From assembly GCF_900078675.2 (NCBI RefSeq), contig NZ_LT546237.1:678632-742631 (forward strand): 64,000 nucleotides of DNA, read 5' to 3'. The stretch is from Mycobacterium interjectum. GTDB taxonomy: Bacteria > Actinomycetota > Actinomycetes > Mycobacteriales > Mycobacteriaceae. Below the pieces are notes generated by a model. It searched no databases, was not told the origin of the DNA, and was given only the letters and a program-made list of their open reading frames with translations. A program made the translations under genes and the position numbers. Positions 8,891-17,932 of this stretch are shown piece by piece; position 1 is the stretch's first letter, and each line of letters begins with the position of its first letter.

Positions 8891-9880
8891 GTGCCTGAAA
8901 GCAGCGGCTCGGTGCGGATCGGCATCCTGGGAGCAGCGAGCATCGCACCTGCGGCGCTCATTAAACCAGCAAAGGAAAACGACGAGGTCGTGGTCGCTGC
9001 GGTGGCCGCGCGCGATGTGTCCAATGCTGAAGTTTTTGCCGCCAAAAACGGTATTCCGCGAGTGCACGACAGCTATGAGGCGCTGTTGGACGATCCGGAC
9101 CTGGACGCGATATACAACCCGCTGCCAACCGCGTTGCATGGCAGGTGGACTCGGGCTGCGCTTGACGCGGGCAAGCACGTGTTGTGCGAAAAGCCGTTGA
9201 CTGCCAATGCCGCCGAGGCCCGAGAGGTCGCCGAACTGGCCGCCAAGGCAGACCGGGTGGTGATGGAGGCATTTCATTACCGCTACCACCCTTTTGCTTC
9301 GCGCGTCGAGGAAATAATTGCCTCGGGGGAGTTGGGCAAGTTGCAGCGGGTGGAGGCGAACTGGTGCTTCTGGATGCCCAAGTTCTCCACTAACCGCTAC
9401 AACTACGCCCTTGGCGGTGGCGCGTTGATGGATCTGGGATGTTATGCGGTCGACATGGTCCGAACGTTCGGGGGTTCGACCCCAGAAGTTATTTCGGCGC
9501 GTGCGAAGCTGCGTGGTCTTGAGATCGACCGGGCCATGACGGCCGACTTGCGGTTCGCGGGCGGGCACACCGGCCGAGTGCGCTGCTCGATATGGTCGTC
9601 GGCTCCACCGCGGTTTACGGCCAGGGTGGTTGGCGATCGCGGGGAACTGCGGCTCAACCCGCTTATACCTTTCCAGCGATTCTCGGTCCGATCAACTGAC
9701 GGAAAGCGTGTGGAAAACTTCGGGACGCGGCCCACCTACGCGTATCAGCTTGATGCTTTCGCCGCGGCCGTGCTGCGCGGAGAACCGGTGAAGACCGGTC
9801 CGGAAGACGCGCTCGAGACGATGACCGTCATCGATGCGATCTATCGCGCTGCCGGCCTGCCGCTCCGCAAGCCGGCCTGA
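8891..9880 (+). CDS. Gfo/Idh/MocA-family NAD(P)-dependent oxidoreductase
   Basis: This 329-residue protein has an N-terminal Rossmann fold (VRIGILGAASIAPAAL) and the catalytic/cofactor EKP motif (Glu100-Lys101-Pro102 in GKHVLCEKPL). The C-terminal alpha/beta domain contains EAFHYRYHPF and GGGALMDLGCYAVDMVR, both typical of the family. Members oxidise or reduce sugars, inositols or sugar nucleotides at one carbon using NAD(P). In glycolipid loci they often take part in making unusual deoxy or keto sugars. It starts at GTG 8891, with a -10-like TAGCAT just upstream. It converges with the GMC oxidoreductase gene, separated by 44 bases. The substrate is unknown. Confidence 0.9.
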   Translation: MPESSGSVRIGILGAASIAPAALIKPAKENDEVVVAAVAARDVSNAEVFAAKNGIPRVHDSYEALLDDPDLDAIYNPLPTALHGRWTRAALDAGKHVLCEKPLTANAAEAREVAELAAKADRVVMEAFHYRYHPFASRVEEIIASGELGKLQRVEANWCFWMPKFSTNRYNYALGGGALMDLGCYAVDMVRTFGGSTPEVISARAKLRGLEIDRAMTADLRFAGGHTGRVRCSIWSSAPPRFTARVVGDRGELRLNPLIPFQRFSVRSTDGKRVENFGTRPTYAYQLDAFAAAVLRGEPVKTGPEDALETMTVIDAIYRAAGLPLRKPA

Positions 9881-9924
9881 ACGCTCATCCGCTCGCCCGG
9901 TCCCACTTCGGGCCAACACGCGGG

Positions 9925-11565
9925 TCAGTTGGCGAAATGGGCCTGGTCCAGATGTGCGGCGACGCGCAGGGCGTTGGCCGCGACCGTCAGACTGGGGTTC
10001 AAACCGGCGCTGGACGGGAAGAACGAGGTGTCCACGACGTAGAGGTTGTCGACTTCATGGGCCCGGTTGTGGGCGTCCAGCACGCTGGTTTGCGGATCGG
10101 TACCGAAGCGGCACGTCCCGCAGACGTGGCCCAGGTTCGCGTTGCCTTCGCCGTTACCCAGGCTGATTTGGCGAAACGGCCGCAACAGCTCCTTGACCTG
10201 CGAGAGAAACGCGGCGTGGCGCGCGATCTCGCTGGGGTGTAAGCGGTACTGCATGCGCAGGCGTTGCCGGCCGTCGACGCTGGGCCGGTCGGGCGGCAAG
10301 ATGCGGTTGTCCAAGTAGGGCAGGTCTTCCATGATCGCGGCCAACACCAGTCCGCCGGTGAAGAACCGCTCGTAGATCTGGCGCACCGCGGGGTTCATCA
10401 GACGCAACGCCCTCCCCTGCCAGCCGGGTCGGTTGGTCATCATCTCCATGGGCGGCATCGCGCCGAATGACTGTACTGTGCCGTATTTCTGGCCTTCCCA
10501 GAAATAGAAGTCGTTGAGCCCGATCTCCTTATTTGCGGCCGTGATGTTGCAGCCGGGCTGCGGCCAGATCTGGAACGGGTCCATCAGGTGGCGCATCAGG
10601 TTGCGGCCCACGTGGTCCGAGCCGTTGGCCAGGCCGCGCGGCCAGTCACCCGAGCGGGAGTTGAGGAGCAGTACCGGGGTGGCCAGCGCGCCGGCGGCCA
10701 GCACCACCACCTTGGCTTTGAGGGCCAGCATGTCGGAGTGCTGCTGGGCGATTACTTGGGTGACGTGGGTGCGGTCGGCCTCCAGGCGCAGCACCCGGCA
10801 TTCGGTCAGTAGGTGGGCGCCGTGCTCGGCCACCGCGGGTTGTACGCCGTTGCGGGCGGCGTCGTTCTTGCACGACTGGGGACAGAGGTAGGTCTGGCAG
10901 GTGGCACAGTCGTCGGTGTAGTCGCAGGCCATCGGCAGGTGGTAGGGATGCAGGCCGCGGTCGACGAAATAGTTGACCAGTGGTTGGTTATCGGTCGAGA
11001 ACGGTGGCGCCGGGGGCAGTTGGACGTGGGCGGCTTCGGGGCGCAGGGGGTCGGGCGCGCCGCGCACCCCGAGCAGTTTTTCGGCCTGGGCGTACCAGGG
11101 GCTGAGCTGGTCGTAGGTGATTGGCCAGGACTCGGGCACGGTGGATTCGCCGGGGTCGCGGAAGTTTTGCCGGGGGGTGAAGTCTTGGGCGAAGAACCGT
11201 TCGCACACCATGCCGTACAAAGCTGAGGACCCGCCCGTGCCGGCACCGATGAACGGCACAAACCGCTTGGAGAAGCGCCCGCTGATGTCTTTGATCTCGT
11301 CGGTAGTGCGCCCGGCGCGGGCCAACACGTCGTAGTAGGTCTTTGCGGAGCGGGCAGCCAGTGGTTCGGCCAGTTCGGGCATGGCCGCGCGGATGGTTCC
11401 CGGTGTTCCGGGCAGAGTCGAGCGGCCTTTTTCGACGAACAGCACCCGCCGGCCCGAGCGGGCCAGCGAGTAGCCCAGCATGCCACCGCCCATGCCGGTG
11501 CCCACAACGATCACATCCCACACCACGCGTTCGGCCTCGCGCGCAGTCAGTTCGCCGTCAGCCAA
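9925..11565 (-). CDS. GMC-family FAD-dependent oxidoreductase
   Basis: This 546-residue flavoprotein has the N-terminal FAD-binding motif VIVVGTGMGGG (Gly22-x-Gly-x-x-Gly) followed by VLFVEKG. The C-terminal part carries GHVCGTCRFG and SSAGLNPSLTVAANALRVA, the regions that supply the catalytic His and Asn in GMC enzymes. A Cys-rich insert (CDYTDDCATCQTYLCPQSC) is notable and could bind metal or form disulfides. The family oxidises alcohol groups of sugars, sterols or other alcohols. The start is TTG 11565, preceded by a good ribosome binding site (GAGGAG, 5 bases of spacing). A fossil 5' end of a second GMC gene lies immediately upstream and forms a short ORF that overlaps this start. Oxidation of a sugar or lipid hydroxyl of the locus product is a plausible but unproven role. 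Confidence 0.9.
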   Translation of the reverse strand: MADGELTAREAERVVWDVIVVGTGMGGGMLGYSLARSGRRVLFVEKGRSTLPGTPGTIRAAMPELAEPLAARSAKTYYDVLARAGRTTDEIKDISGRFSKRFVPFIGAGTGGSSALYGMVCERFFAQDFTPRQNFRDPGESTVPESWPITYDQLSPWYAQAEKLLGVRGAPDPLRPEAAHVQLPPAPPFSTDNQPLVNYFVDRGLHPYHLPMACDYTDDCATCQTYLCPQSCKNDAARNGVQPAVAEHGAHLLTECRVLRLEADRTHVTQVIAQQHSDMLALKAKVVVLAAGALATPVLLLNSRSGDWPRGLANGSDHVGRNLMRHLMDPFQIWPQPGCNITAANKEIGLNDFYFWEGQKYGTVQSFGAMPPMEMMTNRPGWQGRALRLMNPAVRQIYERFFTGGLVLAAIMEDLPYLDNRILPPDRPSVDGRQRLRMQYRLHPSEIARHAAFLSQVKELLRPFRQISLGNGEGNANLGHVCGTCRFGTDPQTSVLDAHNRAHEVDNLYVVDTSFFPSSAGLNPSLTVAANALRVAAHLDQAHFAN

Positions 11566-11693
11566 TCGAGCTCCTCAGCAGATGATGGATTTGGGACAGG
11601 ACAACTTTCACGTCGCCTTCCGTGAGCGGTTTGAGAGCCGAACGTGTCCGAGGCTCTGGCGCTCGCGGCGACGACGTCATGGTTCGCCAACAT
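11547..11693 (-). pseudogene. Fossil 5' end of a GMC oxidoreductase, forming a 48-codon ORF that overlaps the intact GMC gene
   Basis: From ATG 11693 on the minus strand the frame reads MLANHDVVAASARASD and then loses similarity. The first residues match the GMC N-terminal fragments at 14448 (MLTNDDDIVAG) and 41451 (MLANHHVIVVGSGAPG). The frame runs to a TGA at 11549-11547, so it covers the TTG start of the intact GMC gene (11565) in another frame. It lies 15 bases from a copy of the 18-bp promoter motif, the same spacing as in the other two copies. It may be inert or may act as a leader ORF; nothing shows it is translated. Confidence 0.6.
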
Positions 11694-11708
11694 ACTCAAT
11701 GTGTTGAA

Positions 11709-11726
11709 CAGGTGTGTGATAACTCC
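11709..11726 (+). promoter_or_regulatory. 18-bp promoter-like motif, copy A (orphan)
   Basis: CAGGTGTGTGATAACTCC matches the consensus CAGGTGTGTGATAATGCC at 16 of 18 positions. Unlike the other copies it does not face an acyltransferase start. It points at the 3' end of the acyltransferase gene on the opposite strand. The GMC 5' fossil lies 15 bases away on its other side. It looks like the surviving promoter of an acyltransferase gene that has been lost or inverted. Confidence 0.55.
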
Positions 11727-11769
11727 TCGGCATAAACGGAATTTTCGCCGCGCGCCGAGAAAAGTCGTG

Positions 11770-13947
11770 TCAGCCGTGTGCGAGCGCGCGGTCGGCCAGC
11801 GCGCCGATTACCGGTGCCAACTGTCGGGAGTATTCGAGCGTCAGGTGATTCGAATCGAGGTAGACGAGGGTGTTGCCGACGATGACCGGGCAGCGGTCGG
11901 TGGTGCAGAACAGTTCGGTGAGGTCGGCGTATTGTGCGTCGGCGGCTTTGGTGGCGGCGGTTTCGGCTGCGATGCCGGTTTGGTTGACCGCGGTCGATCT
12001 TGGTGGTGCGCAGGCCTTCGCGTCATCGAGGTGGTCGGACAGGCAGATTGGCACCACCGAGTGCGGGTTCGGGGTCGGCCCGAGCACCAGCACCTGCGCA
12101 CCGGTGCCGCGCAGTCGCTGTACAAGGCGGGTCAGGCTGTCGTTCCAAGCCGCGCCGTATGACATCAAACCGGTGCCGGCGCCGTAGTCGCGCGCAATGC
12201 TGAGCACGACCAGCCGCGGGCGTTCGGCCTGTAGTCGTGCGACGATCTGACCGCGCCACTGCTCGCATTCGGTGTACTCCCGATGCAAGAGTGGGCTGAT
12301 GATGGGCAGGTCCAGCAATGGGCAGAACCCTTTGTTCAGCATTTCCAGCCGCCAGTGTCGCTGTGGGGCGATCTGCTGGAACGCAGGGTTCCACATCGCG
12401 GCGTGTGAGTCTCCGACCACCGCCACCGTCGTGGTCGAGGCGGTGTCGCCCGACGCACACTCAGGTTGCGCGACTTCGAAAAGATTGCGCGCGCAGCTGT
12501 CGCGACCCATGGTTTTGCTTTCGGCTGCCGCTTCGGCAAGGGGCGGGTCGAGGTTCGACGGTACCGCCTTCAGCTCGGCGGATACGGCCACCGCGTTCTG
12601 CACCTGGGCGAATGCGTGCTGCACCGCCGCGTCGTAAGCATCCATGTTGGAGCCTGCGGGGGGACGTATCGCGGTCACGGTTAGCGCGGCGGCCGGCGCT
12701 CCATGGCCGGTTGGGGTGGGCACCCATGCCAGCAGCGCAACTCCCACACAGACCGCAACCGCTGTGGCGGCACCGCCGAGTGCGAGGCTAAGGGTGGCCG
12801 ACCGACGTACGGACGGGGCGAATCGCAGCGGGTTCTCGATGAAGCGCAGTGTCAGCACGGCCAGCCCTCCCGAGATGACCACTGTCGCCAGCCTGCCGGC
12901 CAGCCCCAGCGGGTGCCCCAACAACGGCGTTGCGAGCACCAGTACCGGCCAGTGCCAGAGATACCACGAGTACGACACCCGCCCGACCGCGCGAATCGGC
13001 GGTAACGCCAGAACACGCCCGACGCCCTGAGCAGGCGCGGCACAGCCCGCGCCGAGCACCAAGGCCGTCCCGAGCACGGGCAGCAGCGCTGCGGTACCCG
13101 GGTAGGGCGTGGTAGTGCCCAACAGGGTGCAGGTCAGCAGGATCACCCCCAGACCTGCCCATCCCGCGACCGCGGCGAGCGGTGCTGGTAGTTGACGCCA
13201 CCGGCTGGCTGTCAGAGCCACCACACCTCCGGCAGCTAACTGCCAGGCTCTAGTGGGCATGAGGAAGAAGGCAGCGGGGGGCCACACATTGGTGAGTGCC
13301 AGGGAGATCGCAAATGACACCGCCGCGACCAGAAACAGGATCACCAGGTACGGCCTCACCGACGACCTCGCGTCGGCGCCGCTGCGCCGACGCACACGCC
13401 GGATGAGCCACGCCGTTCCGATGATCATGGGTGGCCAGACCAGGTAGAACTGTTCCTCGACTCCCAATGACCAATAGTGCTGGAACGGCGACGGGGTCTC
13501 CGAATGTGAAAAGTAGTCGGCGTTCTGCACAACGAACCACATGTTGCCGACGTACATCGCGCTGGCGATACCGTCATAAATTACGTTCCGGACCTGCAAC
13601 GGGGATAACAGCACCGCCGAGGCGATGAGCGTGATCACCCCTACCGCGGCCGATGCCGGCAGTAGGCGGCGGGCGCGCGCCCCGTAGAAGCGGCGCAGCC
13701 CGACTGTTCCGGAGCTGCTCACCTCGCGCCAGAGCAGCCCCGTGATCAGAAAGCCCGAGATGACGAAGAACACGTCGACCCCAACGAACCCTCCGCCCAC
13801 CCCGGGCGCCTCTGCGTGAAACAGGACAACGGCCAGCACGGCAACAGCGCGTAAGCCCTCGATGTCCGGGCGAAATTGCGTCTGCACCGAGTGCGCACCC
13901 TGCACTCCTGCGGTAGGGCTAACCCGGTCGGCCCGGCGCACGGTCAC
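11770..13947 (-). CDS. Membrane acyltransferase with SGNH domain, OafA-like (copy 1)
   Basis: This 725-residue protein joins an acyltransferase-3 membrane domain (about residues 20-400, roughly ten helices) to a C-terminal extracytoplasmic SGNH-hydrolase-like domain (about 480-725). Key AT3 motifs are FRPDIEGLRAVAV, LFHAEAP, VDVFFVISGFLITGLLWRE and SLGVEEQFYLVWP. The SGNH part shows block I (VVGDSHAAMW, near residue 513) and the closing catalytic pair in DSNHLTLEYS. OafA-type enzymes move acetyl or other short acyl groups onto sugars at the outer face of the membrane. The GTG start is 35 bases downstream of motif copy B, in a leader shared by all five paralogues. Five such genes in one locus suggest acylation at several different sugar positions. 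Confidence 0.92.
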   Translation of the reverse strand: MTVRRADRVSPTAGVQGAHSVQTQFRPDIEGLRAVAVLAVVLFHAEAPGVGGGFVGVDVFFVISGFLITGLLWREVSSSGTVGLRRFYGARARRLLPASAAVGVITLIASAVLLSPLQVRNVIYDGIASAMYVGNMWFVVQNADYFSHSETPSPFQHYWSLGVEEQFYLVWPPMIIGTAWLIRRVRRRSGADARSSVRPYLVILFLVAAVSFAISLALTNVWPPAAFFLMPTRAWQLAAGGVVALTASRWRQLPAPLAAVAGWAGLGVILLTCTLLGTTTPYPGTAALLPVLGTALVLGAGCAAPAQGVGRVLALPPIRAVGRVSYSWYLWHWPVLVLATPLLGHPLGLAGRLATVVISGGLAVLTLRFIENPLRFAPSVRRSATLSLALGGAATAVAVCVGVALLAWVPTPTGHGAPAAALTVTAIRPPAGSNMDAYDAAVQHAFAQVQNAVAVSAELKAVPSNLDPPLAEAAAESKTMGRDSCARNLFEVAQPECASGDTASTTTVAVVGDSHAAMWNPAFQQIAPQRHWRLEMLNKGFCPLLDLPIISPLLHREYTECEQWRGQIVARLQAERPRLVVLSIARDYGAGTGLMSYGAAWNDSLTRLVQRLRGTGAQVLVLGPTPNPHSVVPICLSDHLDDAKACAPPRSTAVNQTGIAAETAATKAADAQYADLTELFCTTDRCPVIVGNTLVYLDSNHLTLEYSRQLAPVIGALADRALAHG

Positions 13948-13979
13948 CTACCTAGTGAGAGGACGCGTTCTTCGATCGA

Positions 13980-13997
13980 GGCATTATCACACACCTG
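13980..13997 (-). promoter_or_regulatory. 18-bp promoter-like motif, copy B
   Basis: On the minus strand this is an exact CAGGTGTGTGATAATGCC. It contains an extended -10-like TGTGATAAT and lies 35 bases before the GTG of acyltransferase copy 1. No conserved -35 is seen. Confidence 0.7.
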
Positions 13998-14010
13998 TTT
14001 AATTCCGATG

Positions 14011-14448
14011 ACTGAATGGGCGGTGGTGCGCCGGGTGCTGCACGGGGCCGCTTCTGCGCCGCCTCCCCACAAATTAAAGTCGTTGAGCCCTATTTCGATT
14101 GTTGGCGGCGGTGATCTTGGAGTGCTGTTGCGGCCAAGTTTCGCTTCCAGCCGAGCAGCGGTCGCGCTGGGCGCTCCCAACAACGCGGTCAGCCAATTGA
14201 GGCCCTGAGCGGAGACCATTCAAGCTGTTGGGCCGGGTTCAGGCGAAAGCGCGTTGTAACAGCTGTTGTGGAGGACAGAATGAGCGAACATGCCCGGGAT
14301 TCCGCGCATCCGTGGCAGGAAGTCATGAGCGATGTCCAGGTTCCCACATCAAGCAGGACCGTTCGCGCCGCCATTTGTCCGCGATTCGGCAACTCAAGGC
14401 GCCTGCAGCTCCCTAGCCGGCGACGATATCGTCATCATTCGTCAACAT
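14011..14448 (-). pseudogene. GMC oxidoreductase pseudogene
   Basis: Two blocks of a decayed GMC gene are visible on the minus strand. The first starts at ATG 14448 and reads MLTNDDDIVAG, a stop, then GAAGALSCRIAD and, further on, LMWEPG. These residues correspond to the glycine-rich FAD-binding loop and the following strand of the Rossmann fold. The second block, about 14011-14150, matches the intact GMC gene at about 10448-10560 (EIGLNDFNLW against EIGLNDFYFW). In-frame stops and a large internal deletion make it nonfunctional. A plus-strand ORF (14268-14450) with a fair ribosome binding site is antisense to this remnant and is not considered real. The pseudogene is divergent from acyltransferase copy 2, with motif copy C between them. 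Confidence 0.72.
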
Positions 14449-14463
14449 AGCAAGTGGGTTGAA

Positions 14464-14481
14464 CAGGTGTGTGATAATGCC
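14464..14481 (+). promoter_or_regulatory. 18-bp promoter-like motif, copy C
   Basis: An exact CAGGTGTGTGATAATGCC lies 38 bases (measured from GATAAT) before the GTG of acyltransferase copy 2. It is 15 bases from the ATG of the divergent GMC pseudogene. Confidence 0.7.
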
Positions 14482-14516
14482 ACGACCCAAAGAAACGCGT
14501 TCTCTTTCCAGGTTAG

Positions 14517-16697
14517 GTGAGCTTGCCTCAGGCCGAGAGTGTTAACTCTACCGAAGAGGCGCAGGGTGAGCGCTTGGCACACACGCGGTTTCGCCCGGAC
14601 ATCGAGGGCTTACGCGCCGTCGCCGTGGTGGCCGTCGTGCTATTTCACGCTGAGATCCCCGGCGTGGGTGGCGGGTTCGTCGGGGTGGACGTGTTCTTCG
14701 TTATCTCCGGCTTCCTGATCACGGGGTTGCTCTGGCGCGAGGCGAACACCACTGGCACTGTCCGGCTGGGCTGGTTCTACGGGGCGCGGGCCCGCCGGCT
14801 GCTGCCGGCATCGGCCACGGTCAGCGTGTTTACTTTGCTTGGCGCGGCTGTCCTGTTGCCCGTGCTGCAGGCCGAACCGATCATTCGCGACGGAATCGCC
14901 AGCGCGTTGTACATCAGCAACTACTGGTTCGCGCTCCAAGGGGTTGACTACCTGGCCGCCACAGCGACGCCGTCGCCGTTTCAGCACTACTGGTCTTTGG
15001 GGGTGGAGGAGCAGTTCTATCTGGTGTGGCCGGCAATGATCATCGGTACGGCTTGGCTCGTCCAGCGCATGCATCGGCGCACGGGGGCCGATGCCGCTCC
15101 CTCGCAGCGTCCCTATCTGCTGGTCCTTGCACTGGTCGCGGCCGTCTCGTTCACGATGTCGCTGGCACTTACGCGTCTGGTGTCTTCCGTGGCGTTCTTT
15201 TCGCTGCCCACGCGGGCCTGGGAGTTGGCGGTGGGCGGCTTGGTGGCCCTCACGGCCGAGAAGTGGCGCCGACTTCCGCCCCTGCCCGCCGCAATCGCGG
15301 GGTGGTCAGGGCTCGGCATGGTTCTGCTGGCCTGCATCTGGTTGGGCCCGACCACGCCTTATCCGGGTACCGCGGCGCTGTTGCCCGTGCTGGGTGCGGT
15401 GCTGGTGATTGGCGCCGGTTGTGCCACGCCCGCTCAAGGATGCGGCCGCATCCTGCGAATGCGGCCTATGCGAGCCGTCGGCCGGTTGTCGTATTCGTGG
15501 TATCTGTGGCACTGGCCGGTACTGATGGTGGCGCTCTGGTCTGTGGCGCCCCTAGTAGGCCATGCCCTGTTGCTCTCGCTGGCGGCGATCTTGGTTTCCT
15601 TTGGGCTGGCAGTGCTCACACTGCGCCTCATCGAGAACCCGCTGCGATTCGGCTCGTCCGTACGTCGGTCGGCATTCCGCAGTCTCGCGCTCGGCGGTGG
15701 CGCCACCGCGGTGGTCATCTGTGTGGGCGTGGCGTTGCTGCTGTTGCTGCCAACCCCGGTCGGTCGCGGCCCGAACGCTCCAACGCTTTCGGTCACTGTG
15801 ACGTCTCCGCCTGCTGGCTCTGACCCTGACGTATACGACGCGACGGTGCGGGACGCGTTTTCACAGGTACAGGCCGCGGTCGCGACGTCAGTTGGGCTGA
15901 GAGCCGTACCGTCAAATCTGGAGCCACCGCTTGCCAAGGTGCCGAAATTGTCGTTCTTAACCCCCGAACGCTGCCTTCTCAGTTTCTTCGAAGTCAGACA
16001 ACCCGAGTGTGCGACGGGTGATACCACCTCGACGACCACGCTGGCTCTCGTTGGCGACTCGAACGCTCAGATGTGGCGCCCGGCGCTCCAGCGGGTCGCT
16101 GAGTTGCGGCATTGGAGGCTGGAGACCTTGACCAAGGTTGCTTGTCCATTGCTGGACCTGCCTATCCGCAACCCCGTTGTTGGCCGCGAGTACACCGAGT
16201 GTGAGCAGTGGGGCGGACAAATCACCTCCCGGTTACGCAACGAGCGTCCGCGGCTGGTCGTGCTCAGCGCGATGCGGCTATACGGTGCCCAATACGGTTT
16301 GACACCATACGGCGGTGCCTGGATGGACAGCTTGACCCGCGAAGTGCTGGCGCTGCGCAACACGGGTGCGCAGGTGCTGGTGCTCGGGCCAATCCCGGAT
16401 CAGCGATTCCAGGCGCCGTTCTGCCTGTCCGACCACCTTGACGATGTAATGGCCTGCTCATCACCAAGATCGACCGCGGTCAACCACACCGGCATTGCAG
16501 CCGAGTCGGCCGCCACCAAAGCCGCCGGCGGACACTACGCTGATCTCACGGAACTGTTTTGCACCACTGACCGCTGCCCGGTCATCGTCGGCAACACCCT
16601 GGTATATCAAGATCAGAACCACACAACGGCCGAATACGCCCGGCTGCTGGCACCGGTAATCGGGGCCCTGGCCGCCCGCACGCTTGCCCGTGGTTGA
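14517..16697 (+). CDS. Membrane acyltransferase with SGNH domain, OafA-like (copy 2)
   Basis: This 726-residue AT3-SGNH fusion is paralogous to copy 1 and divergent from it. It keeps FRPDIEGLRAVAVVAVVLFHAEIPG, VDVFFVISGFLITGLLW and SLGVEEQFYLVWP in the membrane domain. In the C-terminal domain the block I sequence is LVGDSNAQMW and the terminal catalytic Asp-x-x-His region is DQNHTTAEYARLLAPV. The central linker after the last helix (PTPVGRGPNAPTLSVTVTSPPAGS) is proline-rich and would lie outside the membrane. The GTG at 14517 is preceded by a CAGGTTAG leader like those of the other copies. Function: O-acylation of an extracytoplasmic glycan; the acyl group and acceptor are not evident. Confidence 0.92.
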   Translation: MSLPQAESVNSTEEAQGERLAHTRFRPDIEGLRAVAVVAVVLFHAEIPGVGGGFVGVDVFFVISGFLITGLLWREANTTGTVRLGWFYGARARRLLPASATVSVFTLLGAAVLLPVLQAEPIIRDGIASALYISNYWFALQGVDYLAATATPSPFQHYWSLGVEEQFYLVWPAMIIGTAWLVQRMHRRTGADAAPSQRPYLLVLALVAAVSFTMSLALTRLVSSVAFFSLPTRAWELAVGGLVALTAEKWRRLPPLPAAIAGWSGLGMVLLACIWLGPTTPYPGTAALLPVLGAVLVIGAGCATPAQGCGRILRMRPMRAVGRLSYSWYLWHWPVLMVALWSVAPLVGHALLLSLAAILVSFGLAVLTLRLIENPLRFGSSVRRSAFRSLALGGGATAVVICVGVALLLLLPTPVGRGPNAPTLSVTVTSPPAGSDPDVYDATVRDAFSQVQAAVATSVGLRAVPSNLEPPLAKVPKLSFLTPERCLLSFFEVRQPECATGDTTSTTTLALVGDSNAQMWRPALQRVAELRHWRLETLTKVACPLLDLPIRNPVVGREYTECEQWGGQITSRLRNERPRLVVLSAMRLYGAQYGLTPYGGAWMDSLTREVLALRNTGAQVLVLGPIPDQRFQAPFCLSDHLDDVMACSSPRSTAVNHTGIAAESAATKAAGGHYADLTELFCTTDRCPVIVGNTLVYQDQNHTTAEYARLLAPVIGALAARTLARG

Positions 16698-16863
16698 CGT
16701 GCTCCGGATCATTGGCGATGCGCAACGCCGGAAGATTGCGTGTTGGCGTTGCTCAATTTATCTGGGTGAACCGGTCGACTGTTGGCATCGGCCACGTCCA
16801 CTCCGACCACGACAACCGAACTGAGCCTTGCCAACTGGCAGCGTCTTGATGTAGGAGCAGCCC

Positions 16864-17658
16864 TCAGCGACGAACCGATTCGGGCGGTGCGATCTCGGGC
16901 GGCAGGGCACTGTCGGTGAGCCAGCCGTGGACGGTGCGCGCGAAGAGGTCCGGATAGTGCGTGGGCCAGTCATGGGGCATACCGGTTGCGATCCTGTCGA
17001 CTCCGTTGGGCATTTGCTGCGCGAGCGCTGCCGCCCAGCGGCGTGCGACCGACAGTTCCTTGCCGCCCGTGACGAACAACGTCCGCGAATCCGATCTGCC
17101 GAGTTCCTCGGGGAGCGTGAACCCCGCGGCCGCCATGGTGACGTCGGCGAGCTGCCCGCTGGTGATGAGGCGTACGTCTTCGCGATACTCGGCGATATGG
17201 GCCGAGGGAACCTTCACCTGCCAGGCAATGCGGTAGCGGCGCACCATCCAGCGATACATTGAGTTCCGGGCCGGCAGTGCGAGCAGGCGCCGCGTCAACC
17301 TCACGCACGGCAGCGTGTTGATGAACGTCCCGCAGAGCACCGCCCGATCAACGGATCTCGGCTCGGTCGCCAGCAACTGCACCCCGACTTGGGCCCCGAG
17401 CGACCAGCCCACCACGTGCGCCCGGCCGGTCCCCACCCGGGACCGGATGAGTTCTGCCACCGCAGCGGCGGCGCGGCCCATCTCGAACGGTCCAAGCCCG
17501 AAGCTCCTGCCGAACTGGGGCAAATCGGGGACAAGGCAGCGGTATTGCTGCATGCGGTCAACCACCGGTTCCCAGGACCAGCCGCTGGTGTACGCGCCGT
17601 GCAAGAAGACAATAGGAGGCGCCCCCACCGCACCAGATTCGCGCACGAAAAGATCCAT
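16864..17658 (-). CDS. Alpha/beta-hydrolase fold protein
   Basis: This 264-residue protein has the oxyanion-hole HG motif (VFLHGAYTSGWSW, about residues 17-29), the nucleophile elbow GWSLGAQ (Ser86) and a late catalytic His in GMPHDWPTHYP. The start ATG 17658 has a clear ribosome binding site (GGAGAA). Such enzymes cleave esters, thioesters or lactones. In lipid loci they can act as type II thioesterases or deacylases, but the sequence alone does not identify the substrate. It is transcribed opposite to its neighbours, 166 bases from acyltransferase copy 2 and 274 bases from the divergent dehydrogenase gene. Confidence 0.85.
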   Translation of the reverse strand: MDLFVRESGAVGAPPIVFLHGAYTSGWSWEPVVDRMQQYRCLVPDLPQFGRSFGLGPFEMGRAAAAVAELIRSRVGTGRAHVVGWSLGAQVGVQLLATEPRSVDRAVLCGTFINTLPCVRLTRRLLALPARNSMYRWMVRRYRIAWQVKVPSAHIAEYREDVRLITSGQLADVTMAAAGFTLPEELGRSDSRTLFVTGGKELSVARRWAAALAQQMPNGVDRIATGMPHDWPTHYPDLFARTVHGWLTDSALPPEIAPPESVRR

Positions 17659-17932
17659 GCGCTTCTCCTATGTCGAGCCGCTGCCGGTTCGCACCCGGCT
17701 TCCTGCGTGAATCATCGACCATTGTGGCGCCGCGACGATCAACTCGCCATCGTCAGCCAGGTCGCTGGTGGAAGAAGTCTTATGTCAATCCGGGCGCATG
17801 CCGGAACTTCCGGATTCCAGGGGCTATTGCACGGGTGTTGGATTAGACTGCCGGACGGGTTAGTGGGGGTGGGAGGTCGCCGCTGCCAGTCCATAGAACG
17901 ACGCACGGGGGACCGAAGGGCTAGGTTCCGCG

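Noticed and set aside
9895-9913. Short hairpin (GCCCG/CGGGC) between the convergent oxidoreductase genes
   Set aside because: It has a stem of only five pairs with a nine-base loop, too weak to call a terminator in GC-rich DNA.
14268-14450. 60-residue plus-strand ORF with a fair ribosome binding site upstream of an internal ATG (14280)
   Set aside because: It is antisense to the GMC pseudogene 5' half, whose minus-strand reading gives recognisable FAD-binding residues. The plus-strand peptide matches nothing.
11709-14481. Reading the 18-bp motif as coding sequence (a QVCDN peptide recurs in one frame at several copies)
   Set aside because: The frame has no consistent start or continuation. 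The shared peptide follows from the shared DNA, and the fixed distance to start codons fits a promoter better.
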